Shown piece after piece: positions 1 to 6,372 of a stretch of 19,086 nt of DNA. The stretch's first letter is position 1; every line of letters starts with the position of its first letter. A model generated the notes under the pieces. It did not search any database. It was not told the DNA's origin and worked only from the letters and a program-made list of their open reading frames with translations. Both the position numbers and the translations under genes were made by a program. This stretch comes from Nanobdellota archaeon (GTDB lineage: Archaea; Nanobdellota; Nanobdellia; SCGC-AAA011-G17; GW2011-AR20), in contig JAHJQH010000043.1 in NCBI GenBank assembly GCA_018819375.1, positions 1 through 19,086 on the forward strand, given 5' to 3'.

Positions 1-159
1 ATAGATGTTTTTTCCTTGGTTAATGAAAACTTTTATGGGTTGGTGCTTAATGAGATTGACAAGATAAATTCAGAAGAAGAAATCCCTACCAAATCAAGAA
101 TCAGAAAAGGACTAAAAGCTCTTCTGGAAAAAACAAATCCAAAAACTATAAAAACCTAA
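1..159 (+). CDS. C-terminal fragment of an unidentified protein
   Basis: An open frame runs from the first base of the window to a TAA at 157-159 and encodes the last 52 residues of a protein (starting IDVFSLVNENFYGLV, ending NPKTIKT). The tail is lysine-rich and probably helical. I do not recognise the family. It lies about 40 bp upstream of the TATA box of the clamp-loader operon on the same strand. The lack of in-frame stops and codon use like that of the neighbours support a real gene end, but the fragment is too short for a functional call. Confidence 0.6.
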   Translation: MDVFSLVNENFYGLVLNEIDKINSEEEIPTKSRIRKGLKALLEKTNPKTIKT

Positions 160-197
160 TGTTGTGCTTCTTCCTATTCTTTAAACCACACAAATTC

Positions 198-205
198 TTA
201 TAAAG
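198..205 (+). promoter_or_regulatory. TATA box of the clamp-loader operon
   Basis: TTATAAAG lies at 198-205, which predicts a transcription start near 227 and a leader of about 32 nt. A Shine-Dalgarno-like GGAG at 249-252 sits six bases before the ATG at 259. This favours that ATG over the in-frame TTG at 235. Confidence 0.6.
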
Positions 206-258
206 ATTACAGCCTGATAACCACTGATAACCTTTTGATACCTCTTTCGGAGACAAAA

Positions 259-1194
259 ATGTGGATTGAAAAATACAGGCCCCAGACATTTGAGCAGATA
301 CAGGGGCAAGAGAAGATAGTTGAAAGGATAAAATCAATGACAGAAAAAAAGAACCTGCCGCATCTTCTTTTTGCAGGTCCTCCGGGCACAGGAAAAACAT
401 CAATCGCACTTGTAACAGCAAAAACTTTGTATGGCGACTCGTGGCGGCAGAACATACTTGAGACAAACGCATCTATGGACAGGGGCATAAATGTTGTCAG
501 GGAGGACATAAAGAATTTTGCAAGAACAAAACCTGTCGGAAACGCTCCTTTCAAGATATGCATTCTAGACGAGGCAGATGCCCTGACAAGAGATGCCCAG
601 CAGGCATTGAGAAGAACAATGGAAACTTATTCTGGGGTCTGCAGGTTCTGCTTGATAGCAAACTATTCAAGCAAGATAATCGAGCCAATACAGTCAAGAT
701 GCACAATTTTCAGGTTCAAGCCATTGGTAAAAAAAGACATCGAGAAAATTATCAAGTATATGGCAGAAAAGGAAAACCTGAAGATAGGCAGGAACATACC
801 AGAAATACTCTATGAAATTTCAGGGGGGGATGTCAGGAGAGTTCAGAACATTCTTGAAAGTTGTGCTGTAATGAACAAAAACATAACAGAAAATCTCGTG
901 TACGAAATAGTATCAGAAGCGAAACCAAAGGAAATCAAGGAAATTTTACAGCATTCAGTAAAAGGAGATTTCCTCAAGGCAAGAGACAAGCTTCTTGACA
1001 CTATGTTAAGGCACGGACTAAGCGGGATAGACACATTAAAACAACTACAACGAGAGATATGGGCATTGGAAATTTCAGATGAGCAAAAGTTAGAAATGAC
1101 AAAGCAATGCGGAGAAATAGAATTCAGGATGGTTGAAGGCTCAGACGAGTTCTTGCAATTGGAAGCACTCCTTGCAAGTTTTGTAAACTGCTAA
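259..1194 (+). CDS. rfcS: Replication factor C small subunit (clamp loader ATPase)
   Basis: This AAA+ subunit of the archaeal clamp loader opens PCNA and loads it onto primed DNA together with RFC-L. From the ATG at 259 the protein has 311 residues and begins MWIEKYRP, the usual RFC-box start. The Walker A motif GPPGTGKT is at 40-47, the Walker B DEAD box at 104-107, sensor 1 (ANYS) at 134-137, and the SRC arginine-finger motif at 146-148. Length is normal for the family. An upstream in-frame TTG at 235 would add eight residues but lacks a Shine-Dalgarno. The rfcL gene follows after eight bases, so the two subunits are probably co-transcribed. All key residues are present. Confidence 0.95.
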   Translation: MWIEKYRPQTFEQIQGQEKIVERIKSMTEKKNLPHLLFAGPPGTGKTSIALVTAKTLYGDSWRQNILETNASMDRGINVVREDIKNFARTKPVGNAPFKICILDEADALTRDAQQALRRTMETYSGVCRFCLIANYSSKIIEPIQSRCTIFRFKPLVKKDIEKIIKYMAEKENLKIGRNIPEILYEISGGDVRRVQNILESCAVMNKNITENLVYEIVSEAKPKEIKEILQHSVKGDFLKARDKLLDTMLRHGLSGIDTLKQLQREIWALEISDEQKLEMTKQCGEIEFRMVEGSDEFLQLEALLASFVNC

Positions 1195-1218
1195 CTCACA
1201 AAATGCTAACTCACAAAT
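1189..1218 (+). repeat. 15-bp tandem duplication at the rfcS/rfcL junction
   Basis: Two copies of a 15-bp unit lie head to tail at 1189-1203 and 1204-1218 and differ only in the last base. Copy 1 (TGCTAACTCACAAAA) contains the rfcS stop codon, and the rfcL ATG at 1203 straddles the copy boundary. Confidence 0.85.
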
Positions 1219-2288
1219 ACACCCCAAAATCAACAAAGCAGATTATTGGGAGAGACCAGGAAATAAAAAAGCTCTTGCAGTGCATCCAACAAAAAAAGCC
1301 GGTGATAATTTACGGACCAACAGGAGTTGGAAAAACCTGCTCTGTGCATGCAATATCAAGGGAAAAAGATTACGAGATTCTGGAAACAAATGCATCCGAC
1401 CTTAGAAACAAGGAACAGATTGAATCAAGAATCGGTCACTCTTCAAAACAAGCAAGTTTGTTTGCAAAAGAAAAAATAATTCTTGTTGACGAATTGGATG
1501 GAATAAACAAAAAGGATTTTGGCGGTCTTGCAGCCCTGAACAAGTTAATTGACGAATCTGCTCATTCCATTGTCCTGACAACCAATGATGTTTGGGATTC
1601 CAAATTCAAGGAATTAAGGAAAAAATGCGAATTAATAGAATTCCAGAAGCTGGGGTATCTTGAACTCTTTAATATATTGAAAGAAATAATCAAGGCGGAA
1701 AATTTCAAGATTAGTGACTCCACTTTGAAGATGCTTGCAAGAAAATGCAATGGCGACACAAGGTCAGCAATAAATGACTTGGAACTCATAATTCACGGAG
1801 GTGAAGCAGAAGCAATAGATTACAGGGAAAGAGTGGAGTCTATCTTTAATACTCTTAGGATGATATTCAAGGGAAAGGAGATAAAGGCAACTCTTGGTAT
1901 GGTTGATTCCATAGAAGAGAATCTTGATGAGCTCCTTTTGTGGCTGGATGAAAATCTCCCAAGAGAATATGCAGGAGAAACACTTGCAAAGGCATATGAC
2001 AATTTGAGTTTGGCAGATGTTTACCGCGGAAGGATAAGGAGAAGGCAGTATTACCGCTATCTCGTCTATCAAAAACTCCTGATGACTCTCGGAGTTGCAT
2101 TTGCAAAAAAAGAGAAGCAATCAACTTTCACAAACTACAAAAGAAGCACAAGACCCCTGAAAATCTGGCTCGCAAACAGAAAAAATGCGCAGAGAAAAGC
2201 ATTGGCACAGGAAATATCAGAACAAACGCATATGTCAGGGAGGAAAGTGATGAATGAGATGCCTTATATGAGGTTTCTGGAAAAATAA
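1203..2288 (+). CDS. rfcL: Replication factor C large subunit
   Basis: This is the large AAA+ subunit of the clamp loader. The 361-residue protein has a Walker A motif GPTGVGKT at 38-45, Walker B ILVDELDG at 93-100 and a sensor 1 LTTND at 125-129, as in archaeal RFC-L. The C-terminal collar region is basic. Archaeal RFC-L proteins are often 400-500 residues and end in a charged tail with a PCNA-interacting peptide; this one ends YMRFLEK and I see no QxxhxxFF-type motif. The gene begins eight bases after rfcS and ends one base before the next gene, consistent with an operon. The start lies on a 15-bp tandem duplication. Confidence 0.92.
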   Translation: MLTHKYTPKSTKQIIGRDQEIKKLLQCIQQKKPVIIYGPTGVGKTCSVHAISREKDYEILETNASDLRNKEQIESRIGHSSKQASLFAKEKIILVDELDGINKKDFGGLAALNKLIDESAHSIVLTTNDVWDSKFKELRKKCELIEFQKLGYLELFNILKEIIKAENFKISDSTLKMLARKCNGDTRSAINDLELIIHGGEAEAIDYRERVESIFNTLRMIFKGKEIKATLGMVDSIEENLDELLLWLDENLPREYAGETLAKAYDNLSLADVYRGRIRRRQYYRYLVYQKLLMTLGVAFAKKEKQSTFTNYKRSTRPLKIWLANRKNAQRKALAQEISEQTHMSGRKVMNEMPYMRFLEK

Positions 2289-2289
2289 A

Positions 2290-2649
2290 ATGAAAAAATG
2301 CCCGGTATGCAAACAAGGAAATCTTGAACAAACGAAAAACATAATCTTAGAAATAGGGGGGTATGTGTTTATAGCAAAAGGGCACAGGTGTAGTAAGTGT
2401 GGGGAGGAATTCCCCTATGAAAAAGAAACTCAAGATTTTATAGAAACCGCAAGAAAAATGGGGGTGTGGCCAGAGCCCCTGAAATTATACAGGCATTTGT
2501 CAAGAAGTGGTAAGGGGTTGGTGTTCAGGATTCCAACTGACTTGGAAAAGCAACTCCACTTGACTGATAATACAGAAATAGCAATCACTAAATTAGGGAA
2601 TAAGATTATAATAGAACCAGAATCTGTTTCTGAACATAAAAACATTTGA
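2290..2649 (+). CDS. YgiT/MqsA-type zinc finger with C-terminal AbrB-like domain
   Basis: This 119-residue protein has two CxxC pairs (C4/C7 and C34/C37, the latter in CSKCGEEF), the pattern of YgiT/MqsA-type zinc-binding domains. Residues about 74-115 (FRIPTDLEKQLHLTD... and the following strand) resemble a SpoVT/AbrB swapped-hairpin DNA-binding domain. Together they suggest a small transcription factor or antitoxin-like regulator. It starts one base after rfcL and is therefore probably co-transcribed with the clamp loader. No toxin gene lies next to it: the next gene is an SSB with its own promoter. Zinc binding is read from the cysteines; DNA binding and a regulatory role are inference. 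Confidence 0.75.
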   Translation: MKKCPVCKQGNLEQTKNIILEIGGYVFIAKGHRCSKCGEEFPYEKETQDFIETARKMGVWPEPLKLYRHLSRSGKGLVFRIPTDLEKQLHLTDNTEIAITKLGNKIIIEPESVSEHKNI

Positions 2650-2689
2650 TGAGTTTGCAAACAAAAGTATGATATGTAACATCAATAAA

Positions 2690-2731
2690 TTTATAAAGTT
2701 CCTAAAAATCCCTCCCATATCAAAGGAGGTG
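2690..2731 (+). promoter_or_regulatory. Promoter and strong Shine-Dalgarno of the SSB gene
   Basis: TTTATAAA at 2690-2697 is a TATA box that predicts a start near 2719. GGAGGTG at 2725-2731 is a near-perfect Shine-Dalgarno, seven bases before the ATG at 2739. Most genes here lack such a site, so strong translation is expected. Confidence 0.7.
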
Positions 2732-2738
2732 TTTTGTA

Positions 2739-3077
2739 ATGAAAATTGCAGAAATTCAATCAAGACAAGGAAAAATTGACATAGAGGCTGAGGTTGTTGA
2801 AAAAGGTGAAGTGAGGGAGTTTCAGAAATTCGGCAGGGCAGGAAAGGTCTGTAATGCCAAGATAAAGGATGATTCTGGAGAAATTGACTTAACTCTTTGG
2901 AATGAGGATGTGGATAAGGTGGAAGTTGGTGACAAGGTAAAACTAACAAACGGCTACTGCAACGAGTTCCAGGGAAACAAACAGGTAACCGCAGGTAAGT
3001 TTGGAAAACTGGAGATTGCCGGGAAAGAAGAAACAGTTGAAACCGAATCTGCAGAAGAAGGGGAAGAAAAGGAATAA
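2739..3077 (+). CDS. Single OB-fold ssDNA-binding protein (archaeal SSB/RPA-like)
   Basis: This 112-residue protein consists of one OB fold (residues about 8-95) and an acidic tail (about 96-112, rich in Glu). The strand pattern, with AKIKDDSGEIDLTLW at 40-54, the VEVGDKVKLTNGY segment at 61-73 and an aromatic-containing loop, matches the single-domain SSB/RPA family of archaea. It should bind and protect single-stranded DNA during replication and repair; the acidic tail would be the usual partner-binding arm. It is monocistronic with its own TATA box and a strong Shine-Dalgarno, fitting an abundant protein. A tRNA-binding or general OB-fold role cannot be excluded. Confidence 0.82.
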   Translation: MKIAEIQSRQGKIDIEAEVVEKGEVREFQKFGRAGKVCNAKIKDDSGEIDLTLWNEDVDKVEVGDKVKLTNGYCNEFQGNKQVTAGKFGKLEIAGKEETVETESAEEGEEKE

Positions 3078-3112
3078 TTCACTTTCCAACTTTCTTAATC
3101 ATTTTCTTAACC
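3078..3112 (+). terminator. Pyrimidine-rich terminator after the SSB gene
   Basis: Several T-rich tracts (CTTTCC, CTTTCTT, ATTTTCTT) follow the SSB stop codon directly, the usual form of an archaeal intrinsic terminator. No stable hairpin is evident. The rest of 3113-3219 contains no gene I can support. Confidence 0.45.
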
Positions 3113-3181
3113 AGTAATCAATAACCCCATTCTACGAGAGTATTACCTTTTCTATAAAAATGAAGAAAAACAAGAGAAAAG

Positions 3182-3200
3182 TTTATAAATTAGTATAAAA
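3182..3200 (+). promoter_or_regulatory. TATA region of the nucleotidyltransferase pair
   Basis: TTTATAAA at 3182-3189 and a second A/T element AGTATAAAAT at 3191-3200 lie 25-35 bp before the ATG at 3220. The second would give a leaderless transcript. No Shine-Dalgarno is visible. Confidence 0.5.
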
Positions 3201-3219
3201 TAAGTAACACGCTAACAAG

Positions 3220-3870
3220 ATGATAATCTACAATCCCCACAACCAGAAGATACTGGAAAAGAGACTGCCCCTGATAAAATCCATATTTGAAAACATCAAG
3301 GCCAAACACGTTTTCATCACAGGTTCTTTCATCAATCAGGAAAAATACAAGGACATAGACATTTTTGTAATTTCAAGAAGAAAGAAAATAACACATTTTC
3401 ATATTCCACATATAAACATAACAATAATGGATTTTAATGACCTTCATTCATTATTTTATCATTCCCTCTGCAAAAGTTGCATATCAAAGAATATTCTTCC
3501 AACAAAATCCCTTAAAGTAACACTTTCAGATTACTGGAGGGTTATCAACGAAGCTGTTCCAACAATCTTAAACCAAAAAACAACATACCAAAAGGAAGTA
3601 AGGTTTCTCCTTCTCTACACCAAATATTTTAAGACTGGGGAAGTCTTGGACACATTCCAGTTAAATGAAACAATAAACCGCTTTAAAACCCACGAAAGTG
3701 TTTTAGATTATGTGCAAAAAGAAACCCCAAGAATTATGAACAAAAAAGCAAAAAAATCTTACCTCAAAAAATTTTTCTATACTCAAGCAGGGTTTTACAC
3801 TGAACATACACGCTACAACGCACAAAACTTTTTATACAATCTCGCCCACACTATAACGAGAGGGCTTTAG
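3220..3870 (+). CDS. Nucleotidyltransferase-fold protein
   Basis: This 216-residue protein has the polymerase-beta/MNT active-site pattern: GS at 35-36 and D-I-D at 45-47 in KYKDIDIFVIS. The acidic D71 of IMDFNDL is a possible third metal ligand. The remaining two thirds is basic and probably helical, and I do not recognise it. Such domains transfer nucleotides to proteins or RNA and often act as antitoxins. The gene is one base upstream of a small unknown gene, so the two are likely translationally coupled. The substrate is unknown. The family call rests on the catalytic motif; the role as half of a toxin-antitoxin-like pair is inference. Confidence 0.7.
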   Translation: MIIYNPHNQKILEKRLPLIKSIFENIKAKHVFITGSFINQEKYKDIDIFVISRRKKITHFHIPHINITIMDFNDLHSLFYHSLCKSCISKNILPTKSLKVTLSDYWRVINEAVPTILNQKTTYQKEVRFLLLYTKYFKTGEVLDTFQLNETINRFKTHESVLDYVQKETPRIMNKKAKKSYLKKFFYTQAGFYTEHTRYNAQNFLYNLAHTITRGL

Positions 3871-3871
3871 G

Positions 3872-4249
3872 ATGGTTGATGCAACAGAATTTAGAACAAG
3901 GGTAACAAAAATCCTTTCACAGGATTATCAAATAGAATTCTTGGGCGGGAATTTTGACAAGATTGTGAATTTCATCACGGAAACAAAAGCAGGAAAGATT
4001 TATGCTTGGATTTCTGAAGTAATTAATGAAAATATTCAGCCAATAATCATCAGTTCAAAAAAATCTTACAAAAAGTGGAAAATGAACCAACTTCTGGTCT
4101 TTCGTTACCCTTTAAACATCAATAACATAGAATACAGGGTTCTGCTGGTTAAGGTTAAGAACTCAATTTACATAGAATTTCATTTAGGGAGCCATAAGTA
4201 TTATGATAAAGTTAGAAAAGATTTTGACTTAACAAGAAAGAACTGTTGA
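3872..4249 (+). CDS. Small protein of unknown function coupled to the nucleotidyltransferase
   Basis: This 125-residue basic protein starts one base after the stop of the nucleotidyltransferase gene. It has an alpha/beta look: an N-terminal helix (about 3-16), then strands around GKIYAWISEVI and IQPIIISSKKSY, and a C-terminal part YRVLLVKVKNSIYIEFHLG ending in a tyrosine- and lysine-rich segment. The final strand arrangement is faintly reminiscent of RelE/HigB-type toxins, but no catalytic residues can be assigned with confidence. It converges on htpX with only two bases between the stop codons. I do not recognise the family; partnership with the upstream gene is inferred from spacing. Confidence 0.6.
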   Translation: MVDATEFRTRVTKILSQDYQIEFLGGNFDKIVNFITETKAGKIYAWISEVINENIQPIIISSKKSYKKWKMNQLLVFRYPLNINNIEYRVLLVKVKNSIYIEFHLGSHKYYDKVRKDFDLTRKNC

Positions 4250-4251
4250 CC

Positions 4252-5148
4252 TCACATCTCTTCTAATCTTTTTACACGCTCCTCAATTGGTGGGTGCGTG
4301 CTGAAAAGTGCCGAGAAGCTCTTTTTCTTGAATGGATTTGAAATGAAAAGATGGGCAGTTGCGTTTGTTGCTGTTTTTAATTGGTTGTGGTCTGCTGCTA
4401 TCTTCTTCAATGCGCTTGCAAGACCAGAAGGATGCCTTGTCAGCATTGCTCCAGATGCATCAGCAAGATACTCTCTTTTTCTTGAAATCGCGAACTTAAT
4501 CAATTGAGCAATCAATGGAGAAAGAATCGCCAACGCAATACCAACAAGCATAAGAATCATTCCAAGATTCCCTCCACCCCTGTTATCCCTGCTTCTCCCC
4601 CCGCCAAACCACAAGCTTCGGATAAAAACATTACTCAAAATAGCGACTATCCCAACAAGCATCACGACAATAGTCATAACCCTTATATCATAGTTTTTTA
4701 TGTGGCTCATTTCGTGGGCGATGACACCTTCTAATTCATATCTATCCATTTTCTGGAGCAAACCAGTGGTAACAGCAATAGCAGAATGCTGTGGGTCTCT
4801 TCCAGTTGCAAATGCATTTGGTGCAGCATCTTCTATGACATAAACTCTTGGTATGGGGATCCCTGCAGCAATAGCAAGACCTTCAACAGTGTTTATCAGG
4901 TGAGCATGCTCAGGTTTTCTTGCAGGTTTCGCCTTGCTAACAGCAAGAGCAACCTTATCACTATTGTAGTAACTTATTATCGGAAAAATAATTGCAAATA
5001 TGGAAATCAGGATAATTCCAGGCCAGCCCCAATACATTAACTGGCTGAAAATATAACCTAACCCAATCACAACCACAATAAAGAAGAAGATAAGAAAAAA
5101 GGTTCTTCTCTTATTACTTGCAATCTGTGAGTAAAAGCTCTGTTTCAT
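4252..5148 (-). CDS. htpX: HtpX-type membrane zinc metalloprotease (M48)
   Basis: This integral membrane protease degrades damaged membrane proteins. From the ATG at 5148 it has 298 residues: two N-terminal membrane segments (about 17-37 and 43-61), the zinc motif HEMSH at 145-149 with the third ligand E226 in KREYLAD, and two further hydrophobic segments (about 157-178 and 195-220). The sequence opens MKQSFYSQIASNKRRT, the usual HtpX beginning. A longer start at 5166 is disfavoured because it would lie only about ten bases from the TATA element; the 5148 ATG is 27-28 bp from its centre, giving a leaderless mRNA. The protein is complete. LemA, often its neighbour, is encoded nearby at 5656-6213. 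Confidence 0.95.
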   Translation of the reverse strand: MKQSFYSQIASNKRRTFFLIFFFIVVVIGLGYIFSQLMYWGWPGIILISIFAIIFPIISYYNSDKVALAVSKAKPARKPEHAHLINTVEGLAIAAGIPIPRVYVIEDAAPNAFATGRDPQHSAIAVTTGLLQKMDRYELEGVIAHEMSHIKNYDIRVMTIVVMLVGIVAILSNVFIRSLWFGGGRSRDNRGGGNLGMILMLVGIALAILSPLIAQLIKFAISRKREYLADASGAMLTRHPSGLASALKKIAADHNQLKTATNATAHLFISNPFKKKSFSALFSTHPPIEERVKRLEEM

Positions 5149-5170
5149 CAAATAAATTAAAATCATCAGC

Positions 5171-5178
5171 TTTTTAAA
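5171..5178. promoter_or_regulatory. Shared palindromic TATA element between htpX and a divergent gene
   Basis: TTTTTAAA at 5171-5178 contains the palindrome TTTAAA (5173-5178), so it reads as a TATA box on both strands. Its centre is about 25 bp from the plus-strand ATG at 5201 and about 28 bp from the htpX ATG at 5148. Both transcripts would be leaderless. Confidence 0.55.
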
Positions 5179-5200
5179 GTTTTTTGTCTTAATAGATTAC

Positions 5201-5659
5201 ATGAATCCCACGAGTTTGAAAGAAGAAGAAATGTATTACTTGTTTGAAGATCTTAGTTTAAAGTTTATCGCTGCAATCTCCTACTTTCAAAAAGAATCCA
5301 TAGAATCCCTCACAGAGTCCATCACAGAGTCCATCATTCAAGGAAAAAAGAAAATTAAACTAATCCCTGATAAAAAACTCAATGAAATCGAAAATGCAGT
5401 ACGGGTTTTGGGGTTTGTTAGCGGGTATTATACAAAAATTAAAAGTGTGGAAACACCTGATGGGCCATCTAATTTGAAGGTAATAGACACGGAATCACTT
5501 TCAGAGAACAGCTGGAAAGGATTATTGCGTGTTTTAAAACAAGGGGAAAAAGAAATCATCGAATTACTTCCAACAAAGATGAGAAAAAATGGAGTCTATA
5601 AAACAACTTATTCTGGGAAAGACTGGAAGGAATATTTCCCCTCAGAATACTTAAATTAA
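5201..5659 (+). CDS. Unknown 152-residue protein between htpX and lemA
   Basis: I do not recognise this protein. It is soluble, charged and probably helical in its first half, with a short peptide repeat ESLTESITESII (about residues 35-46) encoded by a 12-bp tandem repeat. The second half includes LSENSWKGLLRVLKQGEKEIIELLP and an aromatic C-terminus (DWKEYFPSEYLN). It is divergent from htpX, sharing its TATA element, and converges on lemA with a four-base overlap of the ends. Its expression is therefore linked by promoter geometry to the protease. Leaderless start at 5201; no Shine-Dalgarno. No membrane segment or metal motif is visible. Confidence 0.65.
   Translation: MNPTSLKEEEMYYLFEDLSLKFIAAISYFQKESIESLTESITESIIQGKKKIKLIPDKKLNEIENAVRVLGFVSGYYTKIKSVETPDGPSNLKVIDTESLSENSWKGLLRVLKQGEKEIIELLPTKMRKNGVYKTTYSGKDWKEYFPSEYLN
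5311..5334 (+). repeat. 12-bp tandem repeat, two copies, in-frame
   Basis: CACAGAGTCCAT occurs twice in succession (5311-5322 and 5323-5334). The period is a multiple of three, so copy-number change would add or remove four residues without a frameshift. Confidence 0.9.
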
Positions 5660-6213
5660 AACTCAACCTTGACTGGCTTCCTTTCTACTTCTGATTCTGT
5701 TTTGAAGAATTCCTTTTTCTGCCTGAACCCAAGCATACCTGCGATTATTCTCGTAGGAAAGGTTTCAATCTTTATGTTGAATCCCATCACAGAATCATTA
5801 TAGAATTGTCTTGCATAAGCAATCTTGCTCTCTGTTCCAGCTAATTCTTCCTGCAGCAGCTTGAAGTTTTCATTTGCCTTGAGATTTGGATAGTTTTCTG
5901 CAATCGCAAAGATACTCTTTAAGGCACCAGCCATCATATTTTCTGCCTCTGCTTTTTTCCCGACTGTCTTGGCAGAGAGCATGGCTTTTCTTGCATTTGT
6001 TACCTCTGTGATTACTGCCTTCTCGTGCTTCACATATCCTTTCACAGTTTCTATTAAGTTAGGAATCAGGTCATATCTTCTTTTCAGCTGCACATCAATC
6101 TGCGCCCACGCATTGTGAATATGATTTTTTAATCTTATCAAACTGTTAAAAGCAAAGACTATCCAAAGAACTATAATCCCCACAATGATTATTATTATCC
6201 ACGTTAGGTTCAT
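5656..6213 (-). CDS. lemA: LemA family membrane-anchored protein
   Basis: From the ATG at 6213 this is a 185-residue LemA protein: an N-terminal membrane anchor (MNLTWIIIIIVGIIVLWIVF) followed by the long helical LemA domain with the typical NHIHNAWAQIDVQLKRRYDL and LIPNLIETVKGYVKHE segments, and later YARQFYNDSVMGFN. LemA proteins are surface-anchored helical bundles of uncertain role, often linked to HtpX. The frame extends upstream to a GTG at 6279, but this lies inside the promoter-proximal inverted repeat, and GGTGG just before 6213 can serve as ribosome site. Its end overlaps that of the convergent unknown gene by four bases. Confidence 0.93.
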   Translation of the reverse strand: MNLTWIIIIIVGIIVLWIVFAFNSLIRLKNHIHNAWAQIDVQLKRRYDLIPNLIETVKGYVKHEKAVITEVTNARKAMLSAKTVGKKAEAENMMAGALKSIFAIAENYPNLKANENFKLLQEELAGTESKIAYARQFYNDSVMGFNIKIETFPTRIIAGMLGFRQKKEFFKTESEVERKPVKVEF

Positions 6214-6272
6214 ATCATACCACCATCTTAACTTAATCGCACCCGCCTTAAAAAGGTTTGTATCAGACCACT

Positions 6273-6292
6273 TAATCACTAAAAAGTGATTA
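6273..6292. promoter_or_regulatory. Perfect inverted repeat in the lemA promoter
   Basis: TAATCACT and AGTGATTA form a perfect 8-bp inverted repeat around AAAA at 6273-6292. It touches the palindromic TTATAA at 6290-6295 that could serve as the lemA TATA box, so it is placed as an operator. A hairpin at the mRNA 5' end is the alternative. Confidence 0.55.
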
Positions 6293-6305
6293 TAAACTCA
6301 AAAAC

Positions 6306-6313
6306 TTTATAAA
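6306..6313. promoter_or_regulatory. TATA box between lemA and the candidate DGR target
   Basis: TTTATAAA at 6306-6313 predicts a plus-strand start near 6335 for the gene at 6373. A second candidate lies at 6290-6295; the nonamer TTATAAACT occurs at both places (6290-6298 and 6307-6315), 17 bp apart. Confidence 0.45.
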
Positions 6314-6372
6314 CTACACCTATCTTTAAAAAATCAAGAACCGCACATTAACAACACTCAGAAATTCACAAA

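Noticed and set aside
235..258. TTG start for rfcS
   Set aside because: It lacks a ribosome site, whereas the ATG at 259 has GGAG six bases upstream and gives the normal RFC N-terminus.
5311..5334. 12-bp tandem repeat as a phase-variation switch
   Set aside because: The period is a multiple of three, so loss or gain of a copy would not break the frame; it is listed only as a repeat.
6214..6279. GTG start for lemA at 6279
   Set aside because: It lies within the inverted repeat next to the TATA-like element; the resulting N-terminus would put 22 odd residues before the LemA membrane anchor.
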